Positions 8,644 through 17,244 of a stretch of DNA of 64,000 nucleotides are shown one piece after another. The position numbers were made by a program, and so were the translations under genes. Where the stretch lies: NCBI RefSeq assembly GCF_014648875.1, contig NZ_BMRY01000001.1, positions 665,304 to 729,303 on the forward strand. The letters run 5' to 3'. Below the pieces are notes generated by a model, which was given only the letters and a program-made list of their open reading frames with translations, had not been told where the DNA came from and made no database searches. The first letter of the stretch is position 1. Each line of letters starts with the position of its first letter. This DNA comes from Streptomyces parvus (lineage in GTDB: Bacteria; Actinomycetota; Actinomycetes; Streptomycetales; Streptomycetaceae).

Positions 8644-9517
8644 TGTCGCGGATGCCCGCGAAGAGGTCGCTCTCGGGGAGGGAGGTATCGACCAGAGACT
8701 TCGCCAGCTCGTACTCCTCGGTCGGCCAGACCTCGCGCTGGATGTCCATCGGAACCCGGAACCAGCCGCCCTCGGGGTCGATCTGCGTGGCGTGCGCGAT
8801 CAGCGCCTTGTCGCGGATCTCGAAGAACTCGTCGCAGGGAATGTGCGTGGTCAGCGTGCGCTCGACGCGCTCGAACTCCTTCCACCGCTCCAGCCACTCG
8901 CCGTACGGGGACTCCAGGCCCCGGGCGAGCAGCGCCTCGTGCAGCGCGACGGTGCGCGGCCGGTTGAAGCCCTGGTTGTAGTAGAGCTTCCGCGGCGTCC
9001 AGACCGGACCGAACTCGTCCTCGGGGAAGCGTTCCGCGTCGGCCGCACCGTCGAACGCGATCATCGAGATCGTGTGCGTCATGATGTGGTCGGGGTGCGG
9101 GTAGCCGCCGTTCTCGTCGTACGTGGTGATGACCTGCGGCCGGAACGCGCGGATCTTCGCCACCAGACGCCCCGCGGCGAGCTCCGGGTCCTCCAGGGCG
9201 AAGCAGCCCTCGGGCAGCGGCGGCAGCGGGTCGCCCTCGGGCAGCCCCGAGTCGACGAAGCCGAGCCACTCCTGCTGGACGCCCAGGATCTCCCGGGCCT
9301 CGTCCATCTCCTTCTTGCGGACCTCGTGGATGTTCTTCTCGATGTACGCGTCGCCCTGGAGCTTCGGATTGAGGATGGAGCCGCGCTCGCCCCCCGTGCA
9401 GGTCACGACCAGCACGTCCACCCCCTCGGACACGTACTTGGCCATGGTGGCCGCGCCCTTGCTCGACTCGTCGTCGGGGTGGGCGTGAACGGCCATCAGT
9501 CGCAGCTGCTCAGTCAA
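8636..9517 (-). CDS. mca: Mycothiol S-conjugate amidase
   Basis: Mca cleaves mycothiol S-conjugates to release a mercapturic acid and GlcN-inositol, a detoxification step specific to actinobacteria. The LmbE-type zinc site is visible as AHPDDES near residues 12-18, with YPHPDHIMTH near the middle. I place the start at the TTG at 9517, because TGAGGA lies at proper spacing and the resulting 293 residues match the usual length. An in-frame ATG at 9535 has a poor ribosome site. The gene overlaps the small membrane-protein gene and is divergent from the DUF4307 gene. Confidence 0.92.
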   Translation of the reverse strand: MTEQLRLMAVHAHPDDESSKGAATMAKYVSEGVDVLVVTCTGGERGSILNPKLQGDAYIEKNIHEVRKKEMDEAREILGVQQEWLGFVDSGLPEGDPLPPLPEGCFALEDPELAAGRLVAKIRAFRPQVITTYDENGGYPHPDHIMTHTISMIAFDGAADAERFPEDEFGPVWTPRKLYYNQGFNRPRTVALHEALLARGLESPYGEWLERWKEFERVERTLTTHIPCDEFFEIRDKALIAHATQIDPEGGWFRVPMDIQREVWPTEEYELAKSLVDTSLPESDLFAGIRDNA

Positions 9518-9674
9518 AGCTCGATCCTCAGTCATTGGTCGCTCTGGTCGATCATCGGTCGCTCTGGTCCATCCGGTCGGCGTGGGGCGCGATCGGGTGA
9601 CGGGCGGGCGGCTTCTATAGTGACTGAACGAGGGGCCGGAAAATTCCTCGATGCCCGGTCCGGAGGGAACGATC

Positions 9675-10091
9675 ATGACGACGGTTCGCGAGGCTGCGCC
9701 CGAGGGGCGGTACGGCCGGACCGAGGACCAGCGTGCGGACCGCAAGCTGAAGATCGTCGGATCGGTCCTGGGCGTCGCCCTGCTCGGTGTGATCGGGTGG
9801 ATCGGCTACGACTACGTGGGCAACCAGGGCATCAGCGGCGAGATGATCAAGTTCAAGGTCGTCTCCGACACCCGGGCCGACGTCCATCTGGAGGTCCGCA
9901 AGGACCGCGAGGGCCACGGCTACTGCGTGGTGCGGGCGCTCAGCGAGGACGGCTCCGAGGTGGGCCGCAAGGAGGTCCGGTTCGACCGGGCCGAGGACCG
10001 GATCGACGAGCTCGTCACCGTGGTGACCCGGTCCCGGGCGACCGCGGTCGAGCCGATGGGCTGCACGGCCGACGACGGCCCGCGCGGCTGA
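9675..10091 (+). CDS. DUF4307-type single-pass membrane protein
   Basis: This 138-residue protein has one N-terminal transmembrane helix (about residues 28-48, VGSVLGVALLGVIGWIGYDYV) followed by an extracellular beta-rich domain containing two Cys (GYCVV and MGCTA). The architecture matches the DUF4307 family found next to mca in many actinomycetes. The start at 9675 is chosen because GGAGGG lies seven bases upstream. The in-frame ATG at 9651 lacks a ribosome site. Function is unknown. Conserved linkage to mca hints at envelope or thiol homeostasis. Confidence 0.75.
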   Translation: MTTVREAAPEGRYGRTEDQRADRKLKIVGSVLGVALLGVIGWIGYDYVGNQGISGEMIKFKVVSDTRADVHLEVRKDREGHGYCVVRALSEDGSEVGRKEVRFDRAEDRIDELVTVVTRSRATAVEPMGCTADDGPRG

Positions 10092-10284
10092 TCCGGACAG
10101 ACCACCCCTGACCTGCGGCGATACCCGGCGCGGCGGCCGGTCCGGGCGTGTGACGGTTTACCTTCTCCCCCTTTTCCTGGGGAATTGTTAGGCTCGTGGT
10201 TTCGCCCACCCGCAGAGGCACATGCTTCTGGGTAGGGCGATGCTTTGTATTCCCAGCACTTCCCAGTACCGACGAGGAGCACCT

Positions 10285-10782
10285 GTGACTCAGACCAGCG
10301 AAAACGTCACCTGGCTCACGCAGGAGGCGTACAACCAGCTCAAGGCCGAGCTGGAGTACCTGTCTGGTCCCGCGCGCACGGAGATCGCCGTCAAGATCGC
10401 GGCGGCCCGTGAGGAGGGTGACCTCCGGGAGAACGGCGGGTACCACGCGGCCAAGGAGGAGCAGGGCAAGATGGAGCTGCGGGTCCGCCAGCTGACCCAG
10501 CTCCTGGAGCACGCGAAGGTCGGCGAGGCGCCGGCCGACGACGGCGTGGTCGAGCCCGGCATGGTCGTCACGATCGCCTTCGACGGCGACGAGGACGACA
10601 CGCTGACCTTCCTGCTCGCCTCCCGTGAATACGCCAGCACGGAGATCGAGACGTACTCCCCGCAGTCCCCGCTCGGCCTCGGTGTGAACGGCAAGCGGAC
10701 GGGCGACGACGCGGACTACGAGCTGCCGAACGGCAGGACCGCCTCGGTGAAGATCCTGGCGGCGAAGCCGTACACGGGCTGA
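10285..10782 (+). CDS. greA: Transcription elongation factor GreA
   Basis: GreA rescues backtracked RNA polymerase by stimulating transcript cleavage through the secondary channel. The 165-residue protein has the N-terminal coiled coil with the acidic tip REEGDLRENGGYHAAKEEQ and the C-terminal FKBP-like domain with YSPQSPLG. The GTG start follows GAGGAG at five bases and gives the normal family length. It is monocistronic: a 23-bp perfect hairpin follows 26 bases after its stop. Confidence 0.95.
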   Translation: MTQTSENVTWLTQEAYNQLKAELEYLSGPARTEIAVKIAAAREEGDLRENGGYHAAKEEQGKMELRVRQLTQLLEHAKVGEAPADDGVVEPGMVVTIAFDGDEDDTLTFLLASREYASTEIETYSPQSPLGLGVNGKRTGDDADYELPNGRTASVKILAAKPYTG

Positions 10783-10807
10783 CGTCCGGCCCGCCACGAC
10801 GCATACG

Positions 10808-10858
10808 ACGACGCGGGAGCCCCGGCCTTCTCGATGAAGGCCGGGGCTCCCGCGTCGT
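10808..10858. terminator. 23-bp perfect hairpin, bidirectional terminator
   Basis: A flawless 23-bp stem with a five-base TCGAT loop lies between the convergent greA and ABC permease genes. It is the strongest hairpin in the window and probably ends both transcripts. Confidence 0.9.
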
Positions 10859-10876
10859 GGGCCGGTCCCCGGTCGC

Positions 10877-11740
10877 TCAGGTGGCGGCCGAGCGGTACTT
10901 GCGGACCGCGAGGGTCCGGAAGACCACGATGATCAGCACCGACCAGATGATCGAGGCGATGATCGGGTGCTCCATCGGCCAGGCCCCGGTGACGGACTTC
11001 GGCACGCCCGGCATCGTGTTGCCGAACAGCTCGCGGGCCCCCGCCACGGTGGCGCTGAACGGATTCCACTCGGCGACGTGCTGGAGGAACGTCGGCATAC
11101 CGGTGACCGGCACGAAGGCGTTCGAGATGAACGTCAGCGGGAACAGCCAGATCAGCCCGCCGGAGGTCGCCGCCTCCGGGGTGCGGACGGACAGGCCGAT
11201 CAGCGCGCCGATCCAGGAGAACGCGTAGCCGAGCAGGAGCAGCAGCAGGAAGCCGCAGATGACCTTGCCGAAGTTCTCGTGGGTGCGCCAGCCCACCAGC
11301 AGGGCGACCCCCGCGAGGACGACGAGGGTCAGGGTGGTCTGGACGAGGTCGGCGAGCGTCCGTCCGGTGAGGACCGCGCCCCGGGCCATGGGCAGCGACC
11401 GGAAGCGGTCGATGAGCCCCTTGTGCATGTCGTCGGCGATGCCCGCGCCGGCGCCCGCGGTGGCGAAGGTGACGGTCTGGGCGAAGATGCCCGCCATCAG
11501 GAACTCCTTGTACAGCTGCGGGTCGGTGGAGCCGCCGATGCTGATGGAGCCGCCGAAGACATAGGTGAAGAGCACCACGAACATGACCGGCTGGATCAGC
11601 CCGAAGATCAGCATCTCGGGGATCCGGGCCATTCGGATCAAATTCCGTTTGGCGACGACGAGAGAGTCCTTCACGGACTGCGTGACGCCTCCGGAGGGGC
11701 GGGGCACCAACGTGGGGGCATCCTTGGCGATCGCACTCAC
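10877..11740 (-). CDS. ABC-2 type transporter permease (DrrB-like)
   Basis: The 287 residues carry six predicted membrane helices in the ABC-2 arrangement: an N-terminal cytoplasmic helix (VAKRNLIRMAR), then QPVMFVVLFTYVFGGSI, and the family-typical stretch FPLTFISNAFVPVTGMP before the last helices. It is the membrane partner of the overlapping ATP-binding gene, sharing a GTGA start/stop. Such pairs export daunorubicin-like drugs, lipids or antibiotics. The substrate is unknown. Confidence 0.88.
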   Translation of the reverse strand: MSAIAKDAPTLVPRPSGGVTQSVKDSLVVAKRNLIRMARIPEMLIFGLIQPVMFVVLFTYVFGGSISIGGSTDPQLYKEFLMAGIFAQTVTFATAGAGAGIADDMHKGLIDRFRSLPMARGAVLTGRTLADLVQTTLTLVVLAGVALLVGWRTHENFGKVICGFLLLLLLGYAFSWIGALIGLSVRTPEAATSGGLIWLFPLTFISNAFVPVTGMPTFLQHVAEWNPFSATVAGARELFGNTMPGVPKSVTGAWPMEHPIIASIIWSVLIIVVFRTLAVRKYRSAAT

Positions 11741-12726
11741 CGGGTGTCCTCCTTGCTCCGGGAGTCCTCTTCCTCGTTCCGGTTCGCCTCTGCCGCGTGG
11801 CCAGTGAGGGAGAGGAAGACGTCGTCGAGGGTGGGCCTGCGCAGGGCGATGTCGTCGATCTCCACGCCGCTGCCGTCCAGCTCGCGGATGATCTCGGCGA
11901 GCAGCTTGGCCCCGCCGCTCACGGGGACGGTCAGCTTGCGGGAGAGCTGGACGACGCTGACCTCGCCCTTGCCGACGGAGGCCAGGACGGACCGGGCGCG
12001 CTCGATCTCGTCGGGGCGGTGCACGACGACCTCGACGCGCTCGCCGCCGGTGCGGGCCTTGAGCTCGTCGGAGGTGCCGCGGGCGATGACCTTGCCGTGG
12101 TCGATGACGCAGATGTCGTTCGCGAGGCGGTCGGCCTCCTCCAGGTACTGCGTGGTCAGCAGCAGGGTCGTACCGCCCGCCACCAGGTCCTCGATCACGT
12201 CCCAGAGCTGCTGCCGGTTGCGCGGGTCGAGGCCGGTCGTCGGCTCGTCCATGAACATCACGGGCGGCGACACGACGAGCGCCGCCGCGAGGTCGAGGCG
12301 GCGGCGCATACCGCCGGAGTACGTCTTGGCGGTGCGGTCGGCGGCGTCGCCGAGGTTGAACCGGTCGAGCAGGACGGTCGCGCGGGCCTTCGCGTCCCGG
12401 GCGCTCAGCTGGTAGAGCTGCCCGACCATCTGGAGGTTCTCCCGGCCGGTCAGATACTCGTCGACGGCGGCGAACTGCCCGGAGAGCCCGATCGAGCGGC
12501 GAACCTCGTTGGGCTTCTTCAGTACGTCGATCCCGGCCACGGTCGCCGTGCCGCTGTCCGGGCGCAGCAGTGTGGTCAGCACCCGCACGGCGGTGGTCTT
12601 GCCCGCGCCGTTGGGCCCGAGCAGTCCGAGGACGGTGCCCTCGGGGACGTCGAGATCGACACCGCCCAGGGCCCGGACGTCACCGAAGGTCTTCACCAGA
12701 CCCTCGGCGTGGATCGCACCTGGCAT
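11737..12726 (-). CDS. ABC transporter ATP-binding protein (DrrA/daunorubicin-resistance family)
   Basis: This 329-residue protein has Walker A GPNGAGKTT near residues 37-45, signature YSGGMRRRLD, Walker B VMFMDEPTTGLD and the H-loop region TTQYLEEAD. A C-terminal extension of about 100 residues with the RRPTLDDVFLSLTG motif is typical of the DrrA family. Together with the overlapping permease gene it forms a two-gene exporter operon. The last residues are charged (EEEDSRSKEDTR). It may contribute to drug tolerance. There is no direct clue to the substrate. Confidence 0.9.
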   Translation of the reverse strand: MPGAIHAEGLVKTFGDVRALGGVDLDVPEGTVLGLLGPNGAGKTTAVRVLTTLLRPDSGTATVAGIDVLKKPNEVRRSIGLSGQFAAVDEYLTGRENLQMVGQLYQLSARDAKARATVLLDRFNLGDAADRTAKTYSGGMRRRLDLAAALVVSPPVMFMDEPTTGLDPRNRQQLWDVIEDLVAGGTTLLLTTQYLEEADRLANDICVIDHGKVIARGTSDELKARTGGERVEVVVHRPDEIERARSVLASVGKGEVSVVQLSRKLTVPVSGGAKLLAEIIRELDGSGVEIDDIALRRPTLDDVFLSLTGHAAEANRNEEEDSRSKEDTR

Positions 12727-12885
12727 GGAGGGACTCCCCCGTCACTTGTGGACGACTGTGCCCGTACGGAACCGGTGCCGGTGGGGAGCCGGTGGCCGTG
12801 CGGGCCTACTCGGCGATCCTAGGATTCGGAGGGCCGCATCGCGCGGTGAATAGCGGGATCCGGCCAGTCGGCGCGAATCGCACGG

Positions 12886-14115
12886 TCAGCCTATGACCCG
12901 GTAGCCCTCCGCCCGCAGCGCCTCCTCGACGTCCGCGCAGTGCCTCGGGCCCTTCGTCTCCAGATACAGGTCGACCTCCGCCTCGGTCAGTCCGAGGCGC
13001 GGGTCGGTGCGCACATGGCTGATGTCGAGGACGTTGGCGTCGGCCACGGTCAGCGTGGCCAGCAGGGCCGCGAGCGCCCCCGGGCGGTCGGTGAGCCGCA
13101 GCCGCAGGCTGAGGTAGCGGCCCGCCGCGGACATCCCGTGCCGCAGGATGCGCTGCATCAGGAGCGGGTCGACGTTGCCGCCGGACAGCACGGCGACCAC
13201 CGGCCCGCGGAACGCCTTCGGGTCGCTGAGCAGCGCGGCCACCGGACTGGCCCCGGCGGGCTCGACGACCAGCTTGGCCCGTTCCAGGCAGAGCAGCAGC
13301 GCGCTGGACAGTTCGTCCTCGGTGACCGTGCGGACCTCGTCGACCAGCTCCTCGACCAGGGCGAACGGTACGTCGCCGGGGCGGCCCACCTTGATGCCGT
13401 CGGCCATCGTGGCCGGGGCGTCCAGCGAGACGGGGTAGCCGGCGGCGAGGGAGGGCGGGTAGCAGGCGGCGCCCTCGGCCTGGACGCCGACGATCCGGAT
13501 GTCGGGGCGCAGGGCCTTCACCGCGACGGCGACGCCCGCGGCGAACCCGCCGCCACCGATACCGAGGACGATCGTGCGGACCTCCGGGCACTGTTCCAGG
13601 ATCTCCAGGCCGACGGTGCCCTGGCCCGCGATGATGTCGGGGTGGTCGAAGGGGTGGATGAAGACCGCGCCGGTCTCCTCCGCGTACCGCTGGGCGGCGG
13701 CGAGGGTCTCGTCGACGACCTGGCCGTGCAGCCGCACCTCGGCCCCGTACTCCCGGGTCGCGGCGACCTTGGGCAGGGGTGCGCCGACGGGCATGAAGAC
13801 CGTGGAGCGTACGCCGAGGAGGGACGAGGCGAGCGCGACGCCCTGGGCGTGGTTCCCGGCGCTGGCGGCGACCACCCCGGCCGCCCGCTCCACGGGGGTG
13901 AGGCCGGAGATCCGGACGTAGGCGCCGCGCAGTTTGAAGGAGCCGGTGCGCTGGAGGTTCTCGCACTTGAGGTGGACCGGGGCGCCGACCAGCTCGGTGA
14001 GATGGCGGCTTCCCTCCAGTGCGGTCACCCGGGCCACGCCGTCCAGCATTTTCTGCGCGCCCCGGACGTCGTCGAGGATCAGGGCCGGGTGGTGGGGGGT
14101 CGCGCGGAAGTTCAT
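12886..14115 (-). CDS. ilvA: Threonine ammonia-lyase with C-terminal ACT-type domain
   Basis: IlvA deaminates threonine to 2-oxobutyrate, the first step to isoleucine. The PLP lysine lies in GSFKLRGAY near residue 62, the phosphate-binding loop is GIGGGGFAAG, and a single ACT-like domain from about residue 330 (LSLRLRLTDRPGALAALL) would sense an amino acid. The 409-residue form, shorter than the E. coli biosynthetic enzyme with two regulatory modules, is common in actinomycetes. It is divergent from the MarR-family gene, which might regulate it, although no operator is evident. Confidence 0.92.
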   Translation of the reverse strand: MNFRATPHHPALILDDVRGAQKMLDGVARVTALEGSRHLTELVGAPVHLKCENLQRTGSFKLRGAYVRISGLTPVERAAGVVAASAGNHAQGVALASSLLGVRSTVFMPVGAPLPKVAATREYGAEVRLHGQVVDETLAAAQRYAEETGAVFIHPFDHPDIIAGQGTVGLEILEQCPEVRTIVLGIGGGGFAAGVAVAVKALRPDIRIVGVQAEGAACYPPSLAAGYPVSLDAPATMADGIKVGRPGDVPFALVEELVDEVRTVTEDELSSALLLCLERAKLVVEPAGASPVAALLSDPKAFRGPVVAVLSGGNVDPLLMQRILRHGMSAAGRYLSLRLRLTDRPGALAALLATLTVADANVLDISHVRTDPRLGLTEAEVDLYLETKGPRHCADVEEALRAEGYRVIG

Positions 14116-14271
14116 GCCCGCAAGTCTTGCAGCTCGGACGGGGCGCGGCAGACTTGCCCATGGCGGCCTGCGGTGGTGTCCGCAGGTTTGTGCGGCACTG
14201 GTACACGTTGCCCCGGGGCCGCGTACTCTGTCCCCCACTCATCCGACACCGCACGAAGAGAGTCACCGGCC

Positions 14272-14802
14272 ATGCCCCCTCAGGACATGACGACTGCTGC
14301 GTCTCCTTCCGGGGGCGCCGCCCCCGAACACCCGGGCCCCGACCGCCTGCTGGACGCGCTCCAGCACCAGGTGGCGGTCTTCGCCCGCCGTGCCGAGCAG
14401 ACCCGCCTCGGCGGTGTCGGCCAGGTCCGCAACTCGATGGACCGGGCGGCGTACCTGCTGCTGAACCGGCTGGACAAGGAAGGGCCGATGGGCGTCAAGG
14501 CGCTGGCGGCCGGGATGGGGATCGACTCGTCGACGGTGACGCGGCAGGTCGCGCCGCTCGTCGACACCGGTCTGGTCAAGCGCACCTCGCACCCGGAGGA
14601 CGGCCGGGCGGTCGTGCTTCAGCTCTCCCCGCGCGGCCAGGCCCGCCTGGAGGAGGTGCGCGCCTCGCGGCGCGAGCTGATGTCGCAGGTGACGGACGGG
14701 TGGACGGAGGAGGAGCGGGACACGTTCTGCGCCCTGCTCACTCGCTTCAACGGGTCGTTGGCGGCCCGGCAGGCCGCGTACCAGCCGCCGCAGCCCGACT
14801 GA
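14272..14802 (+). CDS. MarR-family transcriptional regulator
   Basis: This 176-residue protein has a central winged helix (residues about 75-140), including MGIDSSTVTRQVAPLVDTGLV as recognition helix and the wing sequence HPEDGRAVVLQLSPRG. MarR dimers usually repress adjacent efflux or stress genes and are released by phenolic ligands or oxidation. Here the only close divergent gene is ilvA. The start used is the ATG at 14272. An ATG five codons later is also possible. The extended N-terminus is Pro/Ala-rich and low-complexity. Confidence 0.85.
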   Translation: MPPQDMTTAASPSGGAAPEHPGPDRLLDALQHQVAVFARRAEQTRLGGVGQVRNSMDRAAYLLLNRLDKEGPMGVKALAAGMGIDSSTVTRQVAPLVDTGLVKRTSHPEDGRAVVLQLSPRGQARLEEVRASRRELMSQVTDGWTEEERDTFCALLTRFNGSLAARQAAYQPPQPD

Positions 14803-14872
14803 CGGCGGCCCCTAGGTCCTGTCGTGTCCGGAGTCTTGACCGGGGCGGTGCACCGGGGCTCGTATGTGGTGC

Positions 14873-15439
14873 ATGGCAGAGCGGGCGACCCACCGGGACC
14901 GGCTCCGCGCCCTGGAGTTCGAGGCCTTCGTGGCGGGCGCGGGCGGACGCCTGCTGCACACGGCGACGCTGCTCACCGGTGAACCGTCGCAGCCGCCGGG
15001 TGCGTATGTGCGGGCCGAGGCGCTGCTGCGCGTGGCGCTCGCCCGTACGTACGCCGACTGGGACAGGCTCCACGGCGGCGACCCCTACGACCGGGCCCGC
15101 CGGGAGCTGGCGCTCCGCTTCGCCCGGGAGGCCCGGCGCCATCAGCGGCCGCGCGGCGGTCTGCTGGACCGGCTGACCCCGATGGAGCGGCTGGTGCTGG
15201 TCCTGCGGATGTACGAGGAGGTCGGCGAGGAGCAGACGGCGGCGTTGCTCGGGCTGCCGGCCGACCGGATCCGCGCGGTGTGCGCGCGGGCGGTGGCGAC
15301 GCTGCGGACGGCCGGGCCCCGGCGCGGGGCGGCCGGAGTGGGGCGTGGGGCGGCAGGAGCCGGGCACGGCCCCGGCGGGTCCGGGCGGGCCTCCGCTGCC
15401 GGACCGGCCTCCGCGCCCGGTGGCCGGGGGACGCCGTGA
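14873..15439 (+). CDS. Degenerate ECF sigma-like protein (SigE-family fold, weak region 2)
   Basis: The 188 residues include a C-terminal helix-turn-helix resembling sigma region 4 (LTPMERLVLVLRMYEEVGEE, then QTAALLGLPADRIRAVCARA). The N-terminal part keeps only traces of region 2 (LLHTATLLTGE, ALARTYADWDRL) and lacks the usual AEDLVQ core. The last 45 residues are Gly/Ala low-complexity. Its stop overlaps the start of a small membrane protein by GTGA, as in sigma/anti-sigma pairs. An ATG three codons upstream (14864) is an alternative start. It could be an atypical sigma factor or a decoy regulator. Confidence 0.6.
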   Translation: MAERATHRDRLRALEFEAFVAGAGGRLLHTATLLTGEPSQPPGAYVRAEALLRVALARTYADWDRLHGGDPYDRARRELALRFAREARRHQRPRGGLLDRLTPMERLVLVLRMYEEVGEEQTAALLGLPADRIRAVCARAVATLRTAGPRRGAAGVGRGAAGAGHGPGGSGRASAAGPASAPGGRGTP

Positions 15440-15699
15440 GCGCCGGGCGGCGGGACCCGGACCCGCGCGAGGAGCAGGTCCGGCGGATGCTGGACGGCCC
15501 GCATCCGGTTGTGCCGCCCGATCTGGCCGCGCGGGCGGTCCGGCACGGCGGACGGCGCCTGCGGCTGCGCCGGGCCGCGAACCGGACGGCGGGCTGGCTG
15601 CTGGCGGTGGTGCTCGTCGCGTTCCTGGTCTGGGCCGGCGTCGAGCAGCCGTGGGCGACCGAGCCCGCACAGGTCACTCCGCCGCTGGAGGGCTGGTGA
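15436..15699 (+). CDS. Small single-pass membrane protein, possible anti-sigma-like partner
   Basis: This 87-residue protein has a charged cytoplasmic N-terminus (DPREEQVRRMLDGPHPVVPP), an Arg-rich juxtamembrane segment (GGRRLRLRRAANR) and one transmembrane helix (WLLAVVLVAFLVWAGV), followed by a short outer tail. It overlaps the preceding sigma-like gene by GTGA. The architecture and coupling resemble short anti-sigma or accessory proteins, but no zinc-binding HxxxCxxC motif is present, so the role is inferred only. Confidence 0.65.
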   Translation: MSAGRRDPDPREEQVRRMLDGPHPVVPPDLAARAVRHGGRRLRLRRAANRTAGWLLAVVLVAFLVWAGVEQPWATEPAQVTPPLEGW

Positions 15700-15769
15700 G
15701 CCGTTGGGCCCCCGGCGGGAGAGGCCTACGCTGGAGAGAGCGGCTGTCGTACGAGCCGAGGAGGCCGTG

Positions 15770-15967
15770 ATGACGAGGAAGACCGCGGACTGCCGCAAGT
15801 ATCCGAGCGAGATGAACTGCACCCTCACGCTCACCGGTGAGGAGGACGAGGTCGTCCGGGCCGCGAGCGAGCACGCGGCGTCGGTCCACGGACACGAGAA
15901 CACCCCCGAACTGCGCGAGCAGATCAGGGGCATGCTGGAGGACGCGAACGAGAAGGTGAGCGCCTGA
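15770..15967 (+). CDS. DUF1059 small protein
   Basis: This 65-residue protein begins at an ATG after a strong GAGGAGG. The N-terminal CRKYPSEMNCTLTLTGEEDE with two Cys spaced ten residues apart, and the later HAASVHGHENTPELREQI, match the DUF1059 family of small soluble proteins. The Cys and His content suggests metal or redox chemistry, but no function is known. It is followed directly by a strong hairpin terminator. Confidence 0.8.
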   Translation: MTRKTADCRKYPSEMNCTLTLTGEEDEVVRAASEHAASVHGHENTPELREQIRGMLEDANEKVSA

Positions 15968-15981
15968 ACGGCATGAACGCG

Positions 15982-16014
15982 AGGGGCGCCCGCCGGTGAC
16001 CGGCGGGCGCCCCT
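15982..16014. terminator. 16-bp hairpin terminator between convergent genes
   Basis: AGGGGCGCCCGCCGGT and its exact complement are separated by one base (the effective loop is larger). It lies between the DUF1059 gene and the convergent metB. Confidence 0.85.
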
Positions 16015-16032
16015 GTGATGACGGGTGCCGGG

Positions 16033-17178
16033 TCAGCCCAGCGCCTGCGTGAGGTCGGCGATCAGGTCGTCGCCGTTCTCGATGCCGACGGAGATACGGA
16101 CCAGGTCGGCGGGGACCTCCAGCGGGGAGCCGGCGGCGGAGGCGTGCGTCATCCGCCCCGGGTGCTCGATCAGCGATTCGACACCGCCGAGGGACTCGCC
16201 GAGCGTGAACAGCTTCGCCCGGTTGCAGACCTCGACCGCCGCCTCCTCGCCGGCCGCGACACGGAAGGACACCATGCCGCCGAAGGCCCTCATCTGCTTG
16301 GCGGCGACCTCGTGGCCGGGGTGCTCGGGCAGGCCCGGGTAGAGGACCTGGGAGACCTTGGGGTGCCGGGTCAGCAGGTCGGCGACCTTGGTGGCGTTCT
16401 CGGTGTGCCGGTCCATGCGGACGGCGAGGGTCTTGATGCCGCGCAGCACGAGCCAGGCGTCGAAGGGACCGGCGACCGCGCCCATGGCGTTCTGGTGGTA
16501 CGCAAGTTCCTCGGCGAGCTCCGGGTCGCTGACGACGAGCGCGCCGCCGACGACGTCGGAGTGGCCGCCCATGTACTTAGTGGTGGAGTGGACGACGACG
16601 TCCGCGCCGAGTGCCAGCGGCTGCTGGAGGTAGGGCGAGGCGAAGGTGTTGTCGACGACGAGGCGGGCCCCGGCCTGGTGCGCGACCTGGGCGACTGCGG
16701 CGATGTCGGTGATGCCGAGCAGCGGGTTGGACGGGGTCTCCACCCAGACCGCCTTGGTGCGCGGGGTGATCGCGGCCCGTACGGCGGCCACGTCCGAGGT
16801 GTCGGCCACGGAGAACTCCACGCCCCACCGCGAGACGACCTTCGCGAACAGCCGGAACGTGCCGCCGTAGGCGTCGTTCGGGATGACCACGTGGTCGCCG
16901 GGGGTCAGCAGCGTACGCAGGAGGCAGTCCTCGGCGGCGAGGCCGGAGGCGAAGGCGAGACCGCGGCGGCCGCCTTCGAGGGCCGCGAGGTTCTCCTCCA
17001 GCGCGGTGCGGGTCGGGTTGGCGCTGCGGCTGTACTCGTATCCGCCGCGCAGTCCGCCCACGCCGTCCTGCTTGTACGTGGAGACCTGGTAGATCGGCGG
17101 AACCACGGCGCCGGTGAGGGGGTCGGCGGTGTTCCCCGCGTGGATGGCGAGGGTTTCGAAGCTGTGCTGGTCGCTCAT
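16033..17178 (-). CDS. metB: Cystathionine gamma-synthase (Cys/Met metabolism PLP enzyme)
   Basis: The 381 residues show the PLP lysine in VHSTTKYMGGHSD and the typical N-terminal ETLAIHAGNTADPLTGAVVPP and EYSRSANPTR segments. The family interconverts O-acyl-homoserine, cysteine and cystathionine. In streptomycetes the orthologue can act as gamma-synthase in methionine synthesis, and some relatives have gamma-lyase activity in reverse transsulfuration. The two cannot be told apart by sequence here. It is divergent from a membrane-anchored hypothetical gene. Confidence 0.88.
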   Translation of the reverse strand: MSDQHSFETLAIHAGNTADPLTGAVVPPIYQVSTYKQDGVGGLRGGYEYSRSANPTRTALEENLAALEGGRRGLAFASGLAAEDCLLRTLLTPGDHVVIPNDAYGGTFRLFAKVVSRWGVEFSVADTSDVAAVRAAITPRTKAVWVETPSNPLLGITDIAAVAQVAHQAGARLVVDNTFASPYLQQPLALGADVVVHSTTKYMGGHSDVVGGALVVSDPELAEELAYHQNAMGAVAGPFDAWLVLRGIKTLAVRMDRHTENATKVADLLTRHPKVSQVLYPGLPEHPGHEVAAKQMRAFGGMVSFRVAAGEEAAVEVCNRAKLFTLGESLGGVESLIEHPGRMTHASAAGSPLEVPADLVRISVGIENGDDLIADLTQALG

Positions 17179-17244
17179 GGGGCCGAGCGTAGTTCCTGGC
17201 GGAGGCCCTTACCGGCCACTTGCCGCTCCGGGGACAATGGGTCC

